A DNA stretch of 64,000 nucleotides from Planctomycetota bacterium. Lineage in GTDB: Bacteria > Planctomycetota > UBA1135 > JADKAF01. Positions 41,374 through 50,689 of this stretch are shown one piece after another (within the stretch, counting starts at the first letter, position 1; every line of letters begins with the position of its first letter). Both the position numbers and the translations under genes were made by a program. Location: positions 4,898,001 through 4,962,000 of the forward strand of contig JADKAF010000001.1 of the NCBI GenBank assembly GCA_016719295.1. Direction: 5' to 3'. The notes under the pieces are model-generated. The model worked only from the letters and a program-made list of their open reading frames with translations, had not been told where the DNA came from and did not search any database.

Positions 41374-42525
41374 ATGGGCTCACCCGCCGTCCTCGATTTC
41401 GAAGCCCTGCTCGCTCCGATCGCCGGCGAGAAGGCGACGGGTGCCGATCTCCGGCAGGACGTCTCCAGCTCTGCGGAGTATTACCGCATCAAGGACGCGC
41501 GCTCCGCGGCGCGCGCCTCCGAACGCCAGGGCGAGTTCGGCTCGGTGATCGGCATGGCCGAGGCGCAGGTCTGGCGGCCGATCATCGAAGACGCGAGCCA
41601 CGCGCTCGCGCAGCGCACGAAGGACTTGGAGATCGTCGCGTGGCTGATCGAGGCGCTCGTGCGCGCGGAGGGCTTCGCGGGTCTGCGCGACGGCCTGCGC
41701 CTCGCGCGTGAGCTCGTCGAGCGCTACTGGGACGGGCTCTATCCCACGCCCGACGAGGACGGCGTCGCGACGAAGGTCTCGCCCATCGCGGGGCTGAACG
41801 GCTCCGGCGCCGAAGGCACGCTGGTCGCGCCGCTCGCGCGCATCCCGATCACCGAGGGCAAGAGCGTCGAGCCCTTCTCGCTGTGGACGGTGCGCGCGGC
41901 GATGGGGGTGGAGAAGCTGCCCGCCAAGGAGAAGGAAGCGAAGCTGAAGGAAGGCGCGCTCGGCATGGAAGCGGTGGCGAAGGCGGTCCGCGAGACGAGC
42001 CCTGCGTTCCTCGTGAGCCTCATCGCCGACATCGAGGAGGCGCAGCTCGAGCTCAAAGCTCTCGGCGCCAAACTGGATGCCTGCTGCGGCGCCGATTCTC
42101 CCCCGAGCTCGGCGATCGGCGACGCGCTCGGCTCGGCGCGCGACATGGTGCGCGACATCGCGCGCGAGGTGTTGGCGTCGGCCGCGGCCCAGGGCGCGAA
42201 GGCCGCGGATGCCGCCGCTTCGTCAGCGGCCGCCGCAGAAGCTTCGGCCAGCGTCGGTGGAGCCGCGGTCGTCGCGGCGCCCTCCGCGCCCGTGATCCAG
42301 ACCGAGATCCAATCGCGCGAGGACGCGTTCCGGCTGGTGGAGCTGGTCGCGGAGTACTTCCGCGCCCACGAGCCGCACACGCCGATCACGCTCCTCCTCG
42401 AGCGCGCGAGCCGTTGGGGGCGCATGACGCTGCCCGAGCTGCTCGCGGAGCTGATCCCCAACGACGCGGCGCGTATCACCTTCTCTCAGATGACGGGCAT
42501 CGAGTTCCCGAAGCCGCAGAAGTGA
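41374..42525 (+). CDS. tssA: TssA (ImpA-N domain) assembly protein
   Basis: About 383-aa assembly chaperone that primes tube and sheath polymerisation. The ImpA N-terminal domain is recognised by FEALLAPIAGEKATGADLRQD, EYYRIKDARSAARASERQ, DLEIVAWLIEALVRAEGF and ARELVERYWDGLYPTPDEDG. An alanine-rich linker (about residues 270-310) leads to a short C-terminal domain with LVAEYFRAHEPHTPITLLLERA. The ATG at 41374 is chosen over an upstream TTG. Confidence 0.88.
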   Translation: MGSPAVLDFEALLAPIAGEKATGADLRQDVSSSAEYYRIKDARSAARASERQGEFGSVIGMAEAQVWRPIIEDASHALAQRTKDLEIVAWLIEALVRAEGFAGLRDGLRLARELVERYWDGLYPTPDEDGVATKVSPIAGLNGSGAEGTLVAPLARIPITEGKSVEPFSLWTVRAAMGVEKLPAKEKEAKLKEGALGMEAVAKAVRETSPAFLVSLIADIEEAQLELKALGAKLDACCGADSPPSSAIGDALGSARDMVRDIAREVLASAAAQGAKAADAAASSAAAAEASASVGGAAVVAAPSAPVIQTEIQSREDAFRLVELVAEYFRAHEPHTPITLLLERASRWGRMTLPELLAELIPNDAARITFSQMTGIEFPKPQK

Positions 42526-42618
42526 GCGCGCTGCGCTGAAGGCCCCCCGGGTCGCTGCGCCGCGGCGACCTCTTCGCTCTCCACACTCCCGAATACACGC
42601 AGGAAGCCAGAGGTTCCG

Positions 42619-43143
42619 ATGGCCGGTATCCACGACAAGCTGAATCGCGTGCGCAAGCCGCGCGTTCACATCTCTTACGAAGTCGAAACGGGCGGCGCGC
42701 AAGTGCAGCGCGAGCTGCCGTTCGTCGTCGGCGTCCTCGGCGACTTCTCGGGCAACCCCGAGCAGCCGCTGAAGTCGCTGAAGGACCGCAAATTCGTCCA
42801 GATCGACCGCGACAACTTCGACGACGTGATGGCGAAGGTCGCGCCCGAGCTGAACATGAAGGTCGCGAACACGATCGCGGGCGACGGCAGCGAGATGGCC
42901 GTGAAGCTCAAGTTCAACAGCATGGCCGACTTCGATCCGGCGAAGATCGCCGAGCAGGTCGAGCCGCTGAAGAAGCTGCTCGAGACGCGCGCGAAGCTGA
43001 ACGACCTGATGACCAAGGTCGATCGCTCCGAGGAGCTGGAAGGCATCCTCGAGAAGGTGCTGCAGAACCAGGGTGATCTCGACAAGTTGAAGAAGGAGCT
43101 CGGGCTCGGCGAAGGCGGAGCCCCGGCTGGAGGAGCGTCCTGA
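42619..43143 (+). CDS. tssB: TssB small sheath subunit
   Basis: 174-aa subunit that pairs with TssC to form the contractile sheath. Features: KLNRVRKPRVHISYEVETGG, FVVGVLGDFSGNPE, KFVQIDRDNFDDVMAKVAPEL, MADFDPAKIAEQVEPLKKLLETR. Full length. The stop is 1 bp before the tssC ATG, consistent with coupled, equimolar synthesis. Confidence 0.96.
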   Translation: MAGIHDKLNRVRKPRVHISYEVETGGAQVQRELPFVVGVLGDFSGNPEQPLKSLKDRKFVQIDRDNFDDVMAKVAPELNMKVANTIAGDGSEMAVKLKFNSMADFDPAKIAEQVEPLKKLLETRAKLNDLMTKVDRSEELEGILEKVLQNQGDLDKLKKELGLGEGGAPAGGAS

Positions 43144-43144
43144 G

Positions 43145-44632
43145 ATGGCAGATCAACAAGCACAGGGAGCGGCCAAGGCCGAAGTCACCCAGGACGCCGC
43201 AGCGTCGAGCCTGCTCGATCAGGCGATCGCCGCGACCAAGCAGACCGAGCGCTCGCGCGCGCAGGAGCTGCTCACCACGCTCGCCCAGGAGGCCATGCGC
43301 GGAACGGTCACCTGGTCGAAGAACCTGACCGTGACCTTCAAGGAGGCCATCCAGGGCCTCGATCGCGTTATCTCGAAGCAGCTCGCGGCGATCATGCACG
43401 CCGAGCAGTTCACGAAGCTCGAGGGCTCCTGGCGCGGCCTGCACCATCTGGTGATGAACTCGGAGACCGGCACCGGGCTCAAGATCCGGATGATGAACGT
43501 GAAGAAGAAGGAGCTCTTCAAGGATCTCAGCAAGGCGGTCGAGTTCGACCAGAGCGAGACCTGGAAGAAGCTCTACGAGAACGAGTTCGGCACGCCCGGC
43601 GGCGAGCCCTACGGCGCGCTGATCGGCGACTACGAGATCACGAACCACCCGGACGACATCGAGCTCCTCTCGTGCATGTCCCACGTGGCGGCCGGCGCCT
43701 TCGCGCCGTTCATCACCTCGCCCGGGCCCAGCTTCTTCGGCTTCGACAACTGGGAGCAGCTCAGCAAGCCGCGCGATCTCGAGAAGATCTTCGAGTCGCA
43801 GGAGTACGCGAAGTGGCGCGCGTTCCGCGACTCGGATGACGCGCGCTTCGTGACGCTCACCATGCCGCGCACGCTCGCCCGTCTGCCTTACGGCGCGACG
43901 ACGAAGCCGATCGAAGAGTTCGGCTACGAAGAGCTCGATCCGACCAAGAAGGGCGGGTTGGAGCACGATCAGTACTGCTGGATGAACGCGGCGTACGTCA
44001 TGGGTACGACCATGACCAACGCATTCGCCCAGTACGGCTTCTGCACCGCGATCCGCGGCGCCGAAGGCGGCGGCAAGGTCCAGGGCCTGCCGACGCACAC
44101 CTTCACCACCGACGAAGGTGACAGCGACACCAAGTGCCCGACGGAGATCGCGATCACCGACCGGCGCGAGGCCGAGCTCAGCAAGTGCGGGTTCCTCCCG
44201 CTCTGCCACTACAAGAACACCGACTACGCGGTGTTCTTCGGCTCGCAGACGGCGCAGAAGCCGAAGAAGTACGACAAGCCCGACGCCACCGCGAACGCGG
44301 CGATCTCGGCGCGTCTGCCGTACCTGATGGCGACCGCGCGCTTCGCGCACTATCTCAAGGTGATGGCGCGCGACAAGATCGGCTCCTTCATGGAGGCGAA
44401 GGACTGCGAGACCTGGCTCAACAACTGGATCAAGAACTACGTCAACGCGAACCCCTCGGGGGGCCAGGACACGCGCGCGAAGTACCCGCTCGCCGAGGCG
44501 CGGGTCGAAGTGAAGGAGATCCCCGGGGCGCCGGGCTCCTACAACGCCGTCGCCTATCTGCGCCCGTGGCTGCAGATGGAAGAGCTCACCACTTCGATGC
44601 GCCTCGTCGCGCGCATCCCGAAGAAGGCCTGA
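43145..44632 (+). CDS. tssC: TssC large sheath subunit
   Basis: 495-aa large sheath protein. Hallmarks: FTKLEGSWRGLHHLV, LKIRMMNVKKKELFKDL, FDQSETWKKLYENEFGTPGGEP, PRTLARLPYG, and the C-terminal ATARFAHYLKVMARDKIGSF and YLRPWLQMEELTTSMRLVARIP. The N-terminal ClpV-recognition region is present. It is followed by a 267-bp gap with two hairpin repeats before the paralogous gene. Confidence 0.96.
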   Translation: MADQQAQGAAKAEVTQDAAASSLLDQAIAATKQTERSRAQELLTTLAQEAMRGTVTWSKNLTVTFKEAIQGLDRVISKQLAAIMHAEQFTKLEGSWRGLHHLVMNSETGTGLKIRMMNVKKKELFKDLSKAVEFDQSETWKKLYENEFGTPGGEPYGALIGDYEITNHPDDIELLSCMSHVAAGAFAPFITSPGPSFFGFDNWEQLSKPRDLEKIFESQEYAKWRAFRDSDDARFVTLTMPRTLARLPYGATTKPIEEFGYEELDPTKKGGLEHDQYCWMNAAYVMGTTMTNAFAQYGFCTAIRGAEGGGKVQGLPTHTFTTDEGDSDTKCPTEIAITDRREAELSKCGFLPLCHYKNTDYAVFFGSQTAQKPKKYDKPDATANAAISARLPYLMATARFAHYLKVMARDKIGSFMEAKDCETWLNNWIKNYVNANPSGGQDTRAKYPLAEARVEVKEIPGAPGSYNAVAYLRPWLQMEELTTSMRLVARIPKKA

Positions 44633-44771
44633 GAGGGCGTGCAGGAATCGATGATGCAGCCTAGCCGCCTGTTGAAGAAGCCATCCGGAATGGAGAACGC
44701 GCCTCGGCGAGACCCCCGATGCATCGTTCCCGGCCTCGAAGCGCTTTCTCGACAGGCTGCTAGGGGATGCA

Positions 44772-44800
44772 TGCTGGCGCAGCGCTCTACGGCGCTGCGG
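44772..44800. repeat. Hairpin repeat GCAGCGC...GCGCTGC, copy 2
   Basis: TGCTGGCGCAGCGC TCTACG GCGCTGC, a 7-bp stem with a six-base loop, lies 140 bp after the tssC stop. It is the same family as 28336-28365, with a different loop sequence. Confidence 0.6.
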
Positions 44801-44810
44801 CACAGGTACC

Positions 44811-44840
44811 TGCTGGCGCAGCGCCTGACGGCGCTGCAGC
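44811..44840. repeat. Hairpin repeat GCAGCGCC...GGCGCTGC, copy 3
   Basis: TGCTGGCGCAGCGCC TGAC GGCGCTGCAGC has an 8-bp perfect stem with a tetraloop and starts 10 bp after copy 2. It could attenuate transcription or protect the 3' end of the tssBC message, which needs high expression, before tssC2. No T-tract follows. Confidence 0.6.
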
Positions 44841-44899
44841 GATAGCAAGGCGCAGCACGCGGCGAGCCGCTCGTCGGCTCGCCGCGCTGCACGACCTCC

Positions 44900-46411
44900 A
44901 TGCCAGCGCGCGATTGGAGCGAGCTCGCCGCCGCCGCTAGCGTGCGCGCCGAGCAGTGCGGAGGCGAGCTAGCGCGCCTCGCGCGCAGCGCCGCCGCGGA
45001 GGCGGTCTGGCGTTTCCTCGCGCGCGGGACTCCCTCCCTGCGTCCGACGCGCGCGAGCCTGATCGCCCATCTCGCGCAAGAGATCGGCGCGATCGACCGG
45101 CTGCTCTCCGCGCAGATGGACGCGCTGCTCCACCATCCGCTGCTGCAGGCGTTGGAGGCGCGCTGGCGCGGCTTGCTGCGCCTCGTCACCCGCGCCGCGG
45201 AAGAGGATGACGAGCTGCTGAAGATCCGTCTGCTCGACGCCTCGTGGCGCGATCTCGTGCGCGATGGCGAGCGCGCGATCGAGTTCGACCAGAGCCAGCT
45301 CTTCCACAAGGTCTACAGCGAGGAGTTCGGATCTCCGGGGGGCGAGCCGTTCGCGGTGCTGATCGGCGACTACGCGATCCGCTTGCGGCGCACGAAGGAT
45401 CATCCCGAGGACGACCTCGGGGCGCTGCGGAGCATCGCGCAGGTGGCGGCGGCGGCGTTCGCTCCCTTCATCGCCGCGGCGCATCCCTCGCTCTTCGAGC
45501 TCGACAGCTACCGCGATCTCGAGCGTTCGCTCGATCTCGGGCAGCCGCTGCGCCGCGCCGAGAACAGCGCCTGGGCGACGCTGCGCCGTCTCGATGACGC
45601 GCGCTTCGTCGGCCTCTGTCTACCGCGCATCCTGATGCGTCAGCCCTACCGCGATGACCCCTCGCGGGCCGACGGCTGGATCTACCGCGAGGACGTGAGC
45701 TCCACCGATGCCTCAGGCTATCTCTGGGGTTCGGCGGCATGGGCCTTCGGCGAGGTGCTGCTGCGCGCCTTCGCGACGAACGGCTGGCTCGCTCAGATCC
45801 GCGGCGTCGAGCGCGATCAGGACGCCGGCGGCTTGGTGGCCGATCTGCCGCAGGATTGGTTCGCCACGGAGAGAGCGGGGCTCGTCACCAAGGGGCCGCT
45901 CGAGGTGCGCCTGTCCGCGGATCAGGAGCGCGAGCTGATCGAGCTCGGGTTCCTGGCGCTCTCGCCCTGTCACGGCACGGGCTGCGCGGCCTTCCTCGGA
46001 GCGCCCTCGCTGCGTCAGCCGATCCAGGCTGCGTCCGGCGCCCAGCAGGGCGCGCCTCTCGTGGTGAACGACAAGCTCTCGTCCATGCTGCACTACATGT
46101 TCTGCGTGGCGCGCTTCGCGCACTACGTGAAGGTGCTCGGGCGCGAGAAGGTCGGTACCTACACGCAGGCCGTCGAGATCCAGGCAGAGCTCCAGAAGTG
46201 GCTGAGCCAATACGCGATCTCGAACGAGGCCGCGTCCCCCGAGCTCCAGGCGCGCTACCCGCTCCGCGAGGCGCGCGTCGAGGTTCGCGAGCTCCCGGGA
46301 CGTCCGGGTATCTTCCAGACCATCGTGCACCTGCGACCGCATTACCAGATCGATCAGATGACGACCTCCGTGAAGCTCGTGACCGAGCTCTTCGCAGCGC
46401 GCGAGATCTGA
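44900..46411 (+). CDS. Second TssC-like protein (TssC2/ImpD-like)
   Basis: 503-aa paralogue of TssC. Matching segments: LEARWRGLLRLV, LLKIRLLDASWRDLVRDGERAIEFDQSQLFHKVYSEEFGSPGGEP, PRILMRQPYRDD, SGYLWGSAAWAFGEV, VARFAHYVKVLGREKVGTYTQ and HLRPHYQIDQMTTSVKLV. A second TssC-like gene before tagJ and tssE is found in several T6SS clusters, where it is thought to act at the baseplate end rather than as bulk sheath. No second TssB accompanies it here. Confidence 0.9.
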   Translation: MPARDWSELAAAASVRAEQCGGELARLARSAAAEAVWRFLARGTPSLRPTRASLIAHLAQEIGAIDRLLSAQMDALLHHPLLQALEARWRGLLRLVTRAAEEDDELLKIRLLDASWRDLVRDGERAIEFDQSQLFHKVYSEEFGSPGGEPFAVLIGDYAIRLRRTKDHPEDDLGALRSIAQVAAAAFAPFIAAAHPSLFELDSYRDLERSLDLGQPLRRAENSAWATLRRLDDARFVGLCLPRILMRQPYRDDPSRADGWIYREDVSSTDASGYLWGSAAWAFGEVLLRAFATNGWLAQIRGVERDQDAGGLVADLPQDWFATERAGLVTKGPLEVRLSADQERELIELGFLALSPCHGTGCAAFLGAPSLRQPIQAASGAQQGAPLVVNDKLSSMLHYMFCVARFAHYVKVLGREKVGTYTQAVEIQAELQKWLSQYAISNEAASPELQARYPLREARVEVRELPGRPGIFQTIVHLRPHYQIDQMTTSVKLVTELFAAREI

Positions 46412-46421
46412 TCAGGAGCCC

Positions 46422-47213
46422 ATGATGAACGCCCAGGATCTCTACCGCGCCGGCAAGCTCGACGAGGCCATCGAGGCCTTGAACGGGGACGTGCGCAAGA
46501 ACCCGTCGGACGCCGACGCGCGCGCCTTTCTCGCCGACCTGCTCTGCCTCGTCGGCAACTTCGAGCGCGCCGACGTGCAGCTCGACGCCCTGGCGAAGAT
46601 CCTCCCCGGCGCGATGGCCGCGGTGGCGCTCGTGCGACAGCTCGTGCGCGCGGAGCAGTGGCGTCAGCAGTGCTTCCTCGAGGGGCGCCTGCCGGAGCTG
46701 CTGGGCGTCCCCGACGAGCGCACCAAGCTGCACCTGAAGGCGCTCGCGCTGCTCCGCAGCGGGGACGCGCCTGCGGCGGCGGCCGATCTCGCGCACGCGG
46801 AGGAGCTGCGCGGATCCCTCCGCGGGAACGGCCAGCCCGGAGCCTTCGAGGACTTCCGCGACGCCGACGACCTCACGTCCAGCTTCTTCGAGGTGCTGAC
46901 CAGCACCGGCAAGTACTACTGGATCCCGATGGAGCGCGTGGCCCGGCTCGAGCTGCGCCCGCTCGAGCGACCGCGCGACCTGCTCTGGCGTCGCGCGGCG
47001 ATGCAGGTGAGCGAGGGTCCCGAGGGCGAGGTCTACCTCCCGGCGATCTACGCCCCGGCTCCGAAAGAGACCGCGGCGCGCCTCGGGCGCACCACCGAGT
47101 GGACGGAGAGCGCACCCGTCCGCGGCATCGGCGCGCGCTGCTTCCTCGTCGGCGAGGAGCTGCGCACGCTGCACGAGCTCGGCTCGCTCGGCGAGATCAC
47201 CTTCGGGGCCTAG
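46422..47213 (+). CDS. tagJ: TagJ/ImpE-type accessory protein
   Basis: 263-aa ImpE-family protein. An N-terminal TPR-like half (ARELYRAGKLDEAIEAL-type pattern: DLYRAGKLDEAIEALNGDVRKNPSDADARAFLADLL) is followed by the ImpE domain (DFRDADDLTSSFFEVLTSTGKYYWIPMERVARLELRP, RDLLWRRAAM). TagJ binds TssB and modulates ClpV-driven sheath disassembly in studied systems. It lies between tssC2 and tssE as in other ImpE-containing clusters. Confidence 0.88.
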   Translation: MMNAQDLYRAGKLDEAIEALNGDVRKNPSDADARAFLADLLCLVGNFERADVQLDALAKILPGAMAAVALVRQLVRAEQWRQQCFLEGRLPELLGVPDERTKLHLKALALLRSGDAPAAAADLAHAEELRGSLRGNGQPGAFEDFRDADDLTSSFFEVLTSTGKYYWIPMERVARLELRPLERPRDLLWRRAAMQVSEGPEGEVYLPAIYAPAPKETAARLGRTTEWTESAPVRGIGARCFLVGEELRTLHELGSLGEITFGA

Positions 47214-47226
47214 GGCGGAGCGCGGC

Positions 47227-47721
47227 ATGCCGAACGAACGAGAGATCGCGGTGCGCATGCCGCTCTTGCATGCGCTGATCGATCAGGAGCCGGAGAAGAG
47301 CTTGGAGCTGCGTCCGAGCGCGAAGCAGCAGCTGCGCGAGCTGCGGGAATCGGTGCGTCTGGATCTCCAGAACCTGCTCAACACGCGGCATCGCTGCCGC
47401 TCCTGGCCGAAGGAGCTCTTGGAGCTCGAGCGCTCGGTCTTCGACTACGGCATCCCGGATCTCAGCGGCGCGCATCTCACCTCCGCCGCGCGGCGGAAGG
47501 TCTTCCTCGAGCAGATGGCGGCGACGATCCGCCGCCACGACGCGCGCTTCCAGTCGGTGAAGGTGGAGTCGCTCGACAACCCCGATCCGCAGGACCGCAC
47601 GCTGCGCTTCCGTGTCGAGGCGCTGATGCGCGTCGAGACGGAGAACGAGACCGCGGTGTTCGACTTCCAGATCGAGCCGGTGAGCCGCCAGGTCGAGTCG
47701 TTCGGCAAGCGGAGCGAATGA
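47227..47721 (+). CDS. tssE: TssE gp25-like baseplate protein
   Basis: 164-aa baseplate wedge subunit. The gp25 core is recognisable: LRELRESVRLDLQNLLNTRHRC, SVFDYGIPDLSG, TIRRHDARFQSVKVESL and LRFRVEALM. The position before tssF and tssG, in that order, is canonical; TssE nucleates sheath attachment. Confidence 0.92.
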   Translation: MPNEREIAVRMPLLHALIDQEPEKSLELRPSAKQQLRELRESVRLDLQNLLNTRHRCRSWPKELLELERSVFDYGIPDLSGAHLTSAARRKVFLEQMAATIRRHDARFQSVKVESLDNPDPQDRTLRFRVEALMRVETENETAVFDFQIEPVSRQVESFGKRSE

Positions 47722-47731
47722 GGTCCGAACC

Positions 47732-49567
47732 ATGAGCGACGAGCTGCTCGAGTACTACAACCAGGAGCTCGCCTTCCTGCGCAAGATGGGCTCGGAGTTC
47801 GCGCGCGCCCATCCCAAGGTCGCGGGGCGCATCCGCCTCGGCGCGGATACCGTCGAGGATCCGCACGTGGCGCGGCTCGTGGAATCGACGGCGTTCCTCA
47901 GCGCGCGCATCCGGCGCAAGATCGACGACGACTTCCCGGAGATCAGCGACGCGCTGCTCGGCGTGCTCTACCCGCACTACCTGGCGCCCATCCCGTCGAT
48001 GGCCATCGTGCAGATGGAGCCGCCGAAGGATCTGGCGGCGGCGCAGGTCGTGCCGCGCGGCGCCGCGATCGAGACCGATCGCGCTCATGGCGAGCCGTGC
48101 CGCTACCGCACCTGCTATCCGACGGTGCTGCACGGGCTCGCGCCGAGCGCGTGCTCCTTGGTCGGAGTCCCCTTCGAAGCGCCTCGCACGCCTCGCTCCG
48201 GCGAGGCGAAGGCCCTGCTGCGGCTCACGCTGCGCGCTCGCTCGAGTGCCGCACCGCTCCGCGAGCTCGCGCCGGAGACGCTGCGCTTCTACCTCGGCGG
48301 CCAGACCCCGCACGCGATGGCGCTCTACGAGCTGCTCACGAACGACGTGCTCGAGGTCGCCCTGGCCCTCGGCCCGGACGATGTCCGCGCGCAGGTCCTG
48401 CCCGCGGACTGCATTCGTCCCGTGGGCTTCGGCGCCGACGAGGGCCTGCTGCCGTACTCGCCGCGCTCTTTCCTCGGCTATCGCCTGCTCAGCGAGTACT
48501 TCGCGTTCCCGCAGAAGTTCTTGTTCCTCGACTTGCAGGGGATCCAGGGGCAGGTGCTGGACCGCGCGAAGGAGAAGATCGAGCTCTTCTTCTACCTGCG
48601 CCGCTCCTCGGTCGAGCTGCAGCGTCACCTAGGACCCGAGAGCTTCGCCTGCGGCTGCACGCCGATGGTGAACCTGTTTCCGAAGCGCGCCGAGCCCGTG
48701 CGCTTGACGCAGCGCGAGCCCGAGCTGCGCCTCGTCCCCGATGCGCGGCGCGCGCAGGCCTTCGAGGTCTACTCCGTGGAGCGCGTGAACATCGCCGCTT
48801 CGGACGGCAAGCTGCGCGACGTGCGCCCGTTCTATGGTTTCGATCACGGACCGCGCACCGAGGAATCGAAGGCGATCTTCTTCCACGCCGCGCGACGCGC
48901 GGCGGAGGGGGGCGCGGGGCGCGCCGATCCGGGCACCGAGGTCTACCTGCAGTTCGTGGATCTGCACTTCGACCCTGCGTTGCCGGCGGATCACGTGCTC
49001 ACCGCCGAGCTGCTCTGCACCAACCGCGATCTGCCGAGCCGCTTGCCCTTCGGCGTCGACCAACCTCGACTGGCGCTCGCCGATGGCGAGGTGCCCCTAG
49101 AGAAGCTGCGTTGCTTGACGCCTCCGACGCCGACGCGGAGAGCGAGCCTCGGCCACGGCGCGCGCTGGCGCCTCCTCTCGCACCTCGCGCTGAATCACCT
49201 CTCGTTGACGAGCGACGCCGAAGGGCTGCGAGCGCTGAAGGAGCTCCTGCGGCTCTACGACTGCCTCGGCAGCGAGTCGAGCCTGGCGGTGGTCGATTCC
49301 CTCCTCGGCGTCGCGTCGGCGCCGGCCACGATGCGCGTCTCCGCAGGTCTCCAGATGGCCTTCGCGCACGGAACCGAGATGCACCTGCACCTCGACGAGA
49401 GCCGCTTCGCCGACAAGAACATCTATCTGTTCGCGAGCATGCTCGAACACTTCCTCGCGCTATACAGCACGGTGAACGGCTTCGTCCGTCTCGTCGTGAC
49501 CACCAACCAACGGGAAGGAGTGGCGTACCGATGGCCTCCGCGCACGGGCACGCGAGCCCTGCTCTGA
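47732..49567 (+). CDS. tssF: TssF baseplate wedge protein
   Basis: 611-aa baseplate component. The family N-terminus is strong: LLEYYNQELAFLRKMGSEFARAHPKVAGRIRL, HVARLVESTAFLSARIRRKIDDDFPEISDALL and PHYLAPIPSMAIVQM. Later segments are FGCTPMVNLFPKRAEPVRL-like (CGCTPMVNLFPKRAEPVRL) and the C-terminal FLALYSTVNGFVRL. The end overlaps the tssG start by 37 bp. Confidence 0.94.
   Translation: MSDELLEYYNQELAFLRKMGSEFARAHPKVAGRIRLGADTVEDPHVARLVESTAFLSARIRRKIDDDFPEISDALLGVLYPHYLAPIPSMAIVQMEPPKDLAAAQVVPRGAAIETDRAHGEPCRYRTCYPTVLHGLAPSACSLVGVPFEAPRTPRSGEAKALLRLTLRARSSAAPLRELAPETLRFYLGGQTPHAMALYELLTNDVLEVALALGPDDVRAQVLPADCIRPVGFGADEGLLPYSPRSFLGYRLLSEYFAFPQKFLFLDLQGIQGQVLDRAKEKIELFFYLRRSSVELQRHLGPESFACGCTPMVNLFPKRAEPVRLTQREPELRLVPDARRAQAFEVYSVERVNIAASDGKLRDVRPFYGFDHGPRTEESKAIFFHAARRAAEGGAGRADPGTEVYLQFVDLHFDPALPADHVLTAELLCTNRDLPSRLPFGVDQPRLALADGEVPLEKLRCLTPPTPTRRASLGHGARWRLLSHLALNHLSLTSDAEGLRALKELLRLYDCLGSESSLAVVDSLLGVASAPATMRVSAGLQMAFAHGTEMHLHLDESRFADKNIYLFASMLEHFLALYSTVNGFVRLVVTTNQREGVAYRWPPRTGTRALL
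49512..49520 (+). promoter_or_regulatory. Ribosome binding site of tssG inside tssF
   Basis: GGGAAGGAG, 10 nt before ATG 49531, lies within the coding sequence of tssF. It fixes the tssG start inside tssF, rather than at any of the upstream start codons of the same open frame. Confidence 0.7.
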
Positions 49568-50583
49568 TCGAAGAGCTCTTCGCGCACCCGGAGACCTTCG
49601 ACTTCTTCCAGGCGGTGCGCGTGCTCGAGCACCACGGGGCGCGGCAAGGTCGCTCCGCGGTGGGCGGAGAGCATCTGCCCGAACGCGAGAGCGTGCGCTT
49701 CCGGGTGCGCGCGGGGCTCGCCTTCGCGACGAGCGAGGTCCTGGGCCTCGCGGTTCCGGACGAGGCGCGTGCCCCGGAGCTCTGGATCAGCTTCTTCGGC
49801 TACATCGGCCCTGCCGGTGTGCTTCCGCAGCACTACACCGAGCTCGCGATCGCGCGCCTGCAGCAGCGCGACGCGACGCTGCGCGACTTCCTCGATGTGT
49901 TCCATCACCGCGTGATCGCGCTCTTCCACCGCGCGTGGTCGCGCTCGCGCCTCGCGCCGAGCTACGAGCGACATCAGCTGGAGGGGAAGGGCGAAGATCC
50001 GTTCTCTCGCGCGCTCGCGAGCTTGGTCGGCATCGGCTTGCCCTCGCTGCGCGGGCGGCGCGCGCTCGACGACTCGTTCCTGCTCTACGCGAGCGGGCAA
50101 TGCAGCACCTTGCGGAGGACGGCTCTCGGCCTGGCGCAGCTGACCTCGGATCTCTGCGGCGTGCCGGCCGAGGTGGAGGAGCTGGTCGGGCGCTGGTTGG
50201 AGATCCCCGCTGAGGAGCGAAGCTGCCTCGGCCCGCGCGACGAGCGCAGCCTTCTCGGCGGCGGAGCGACGCTCGGCGCCCGCGTATGGGACGTGCAGCG
50301 CACCGTGCGCTTGGTCCTCGGCCCCCTCTCGCGACGGGACTTCGAGCATCTGCGTCCCGGAGGTGCTGGACATCTCGCGCTCGCAGGCGCGATCGATGCC
50401 TATCTCGGGGGCGAGCGGAGCTGCGACCTGCGCTTCGTGCTCGCCGAGCGAGAGTCTCCGGGGATCTCGCTCACGGGAATCTCGCGCCTCGGCTCGAACG
50501 CTTGGCTCGAGTACGGGGCTCGACCGGAGCACCAGCGGCGCGCTGATTTCCGGCTTGGACAGGGTTCCGGGGTTCAGCCATGA
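49531..50583 (+). CDS. tssG: TssG baseplate wedge protein
   Basis: 350-aa partner of TssF in the baseplate wedge. Typical features: LFAHPETFDFFQAVRVLEHHG, ESVRFRVRAGLAF, WISFFGYIGPAGVLPQHYTELAIARLQQRDATLRDFLDVFHHRVIALFHRAWSR, and the C-terminal GARVWDVQRTVRLVLGPLS. It overlaps tssF by 37 bp. A longer reading into tssF is not supported. Confidence 0.93.
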   Translation: MASAHGHASPALIEELFAHPETFDFFQAVRVLEHHGARQGRSAVGGEHLPERESVRFRVRAGLAFATSEVLGLAVPDEARAPELWISFFGYIGPAGVLPQHYTELAIARLQQRDATLRDFLDVFHHRVIALFHRAWSRSRLAPSYERHQLEGKGEDPFSRALASLVGIGLPSLRGRRALDDSFLLYASGQCSTLRRTALGLAQLTSDLCGVPAEVEELVGRWLEIPAEERSCLGPRDERSLLGGGATLGARVWDVQRTVRLVLGPLSRRDFEHLRPGGAGHLALAGAIDAYLGGERSCDLRFVLAERESPGISLTGISRLGSNAWLEYGARPEHQRRADFRLGQGSGVQP

Positions 50584-50689
50584 TCCCGCAGCTCTCGCGG
50601 ACGCGTTCGCTCGATCGACCGCGCGCCAGGCCCCTCCGTCCCCTGCCAGACGCTTGCACGGCGCGCGGCAGCGCAACCCCCAGGCATCC

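Noticed and set aside
44633..44899. A further small gene between tssC and tssC2
   Set aside because: The only open frames there are short, cover the hairpin repeats and have no RBS; the stretch is best read as non-coding with two hairpins.
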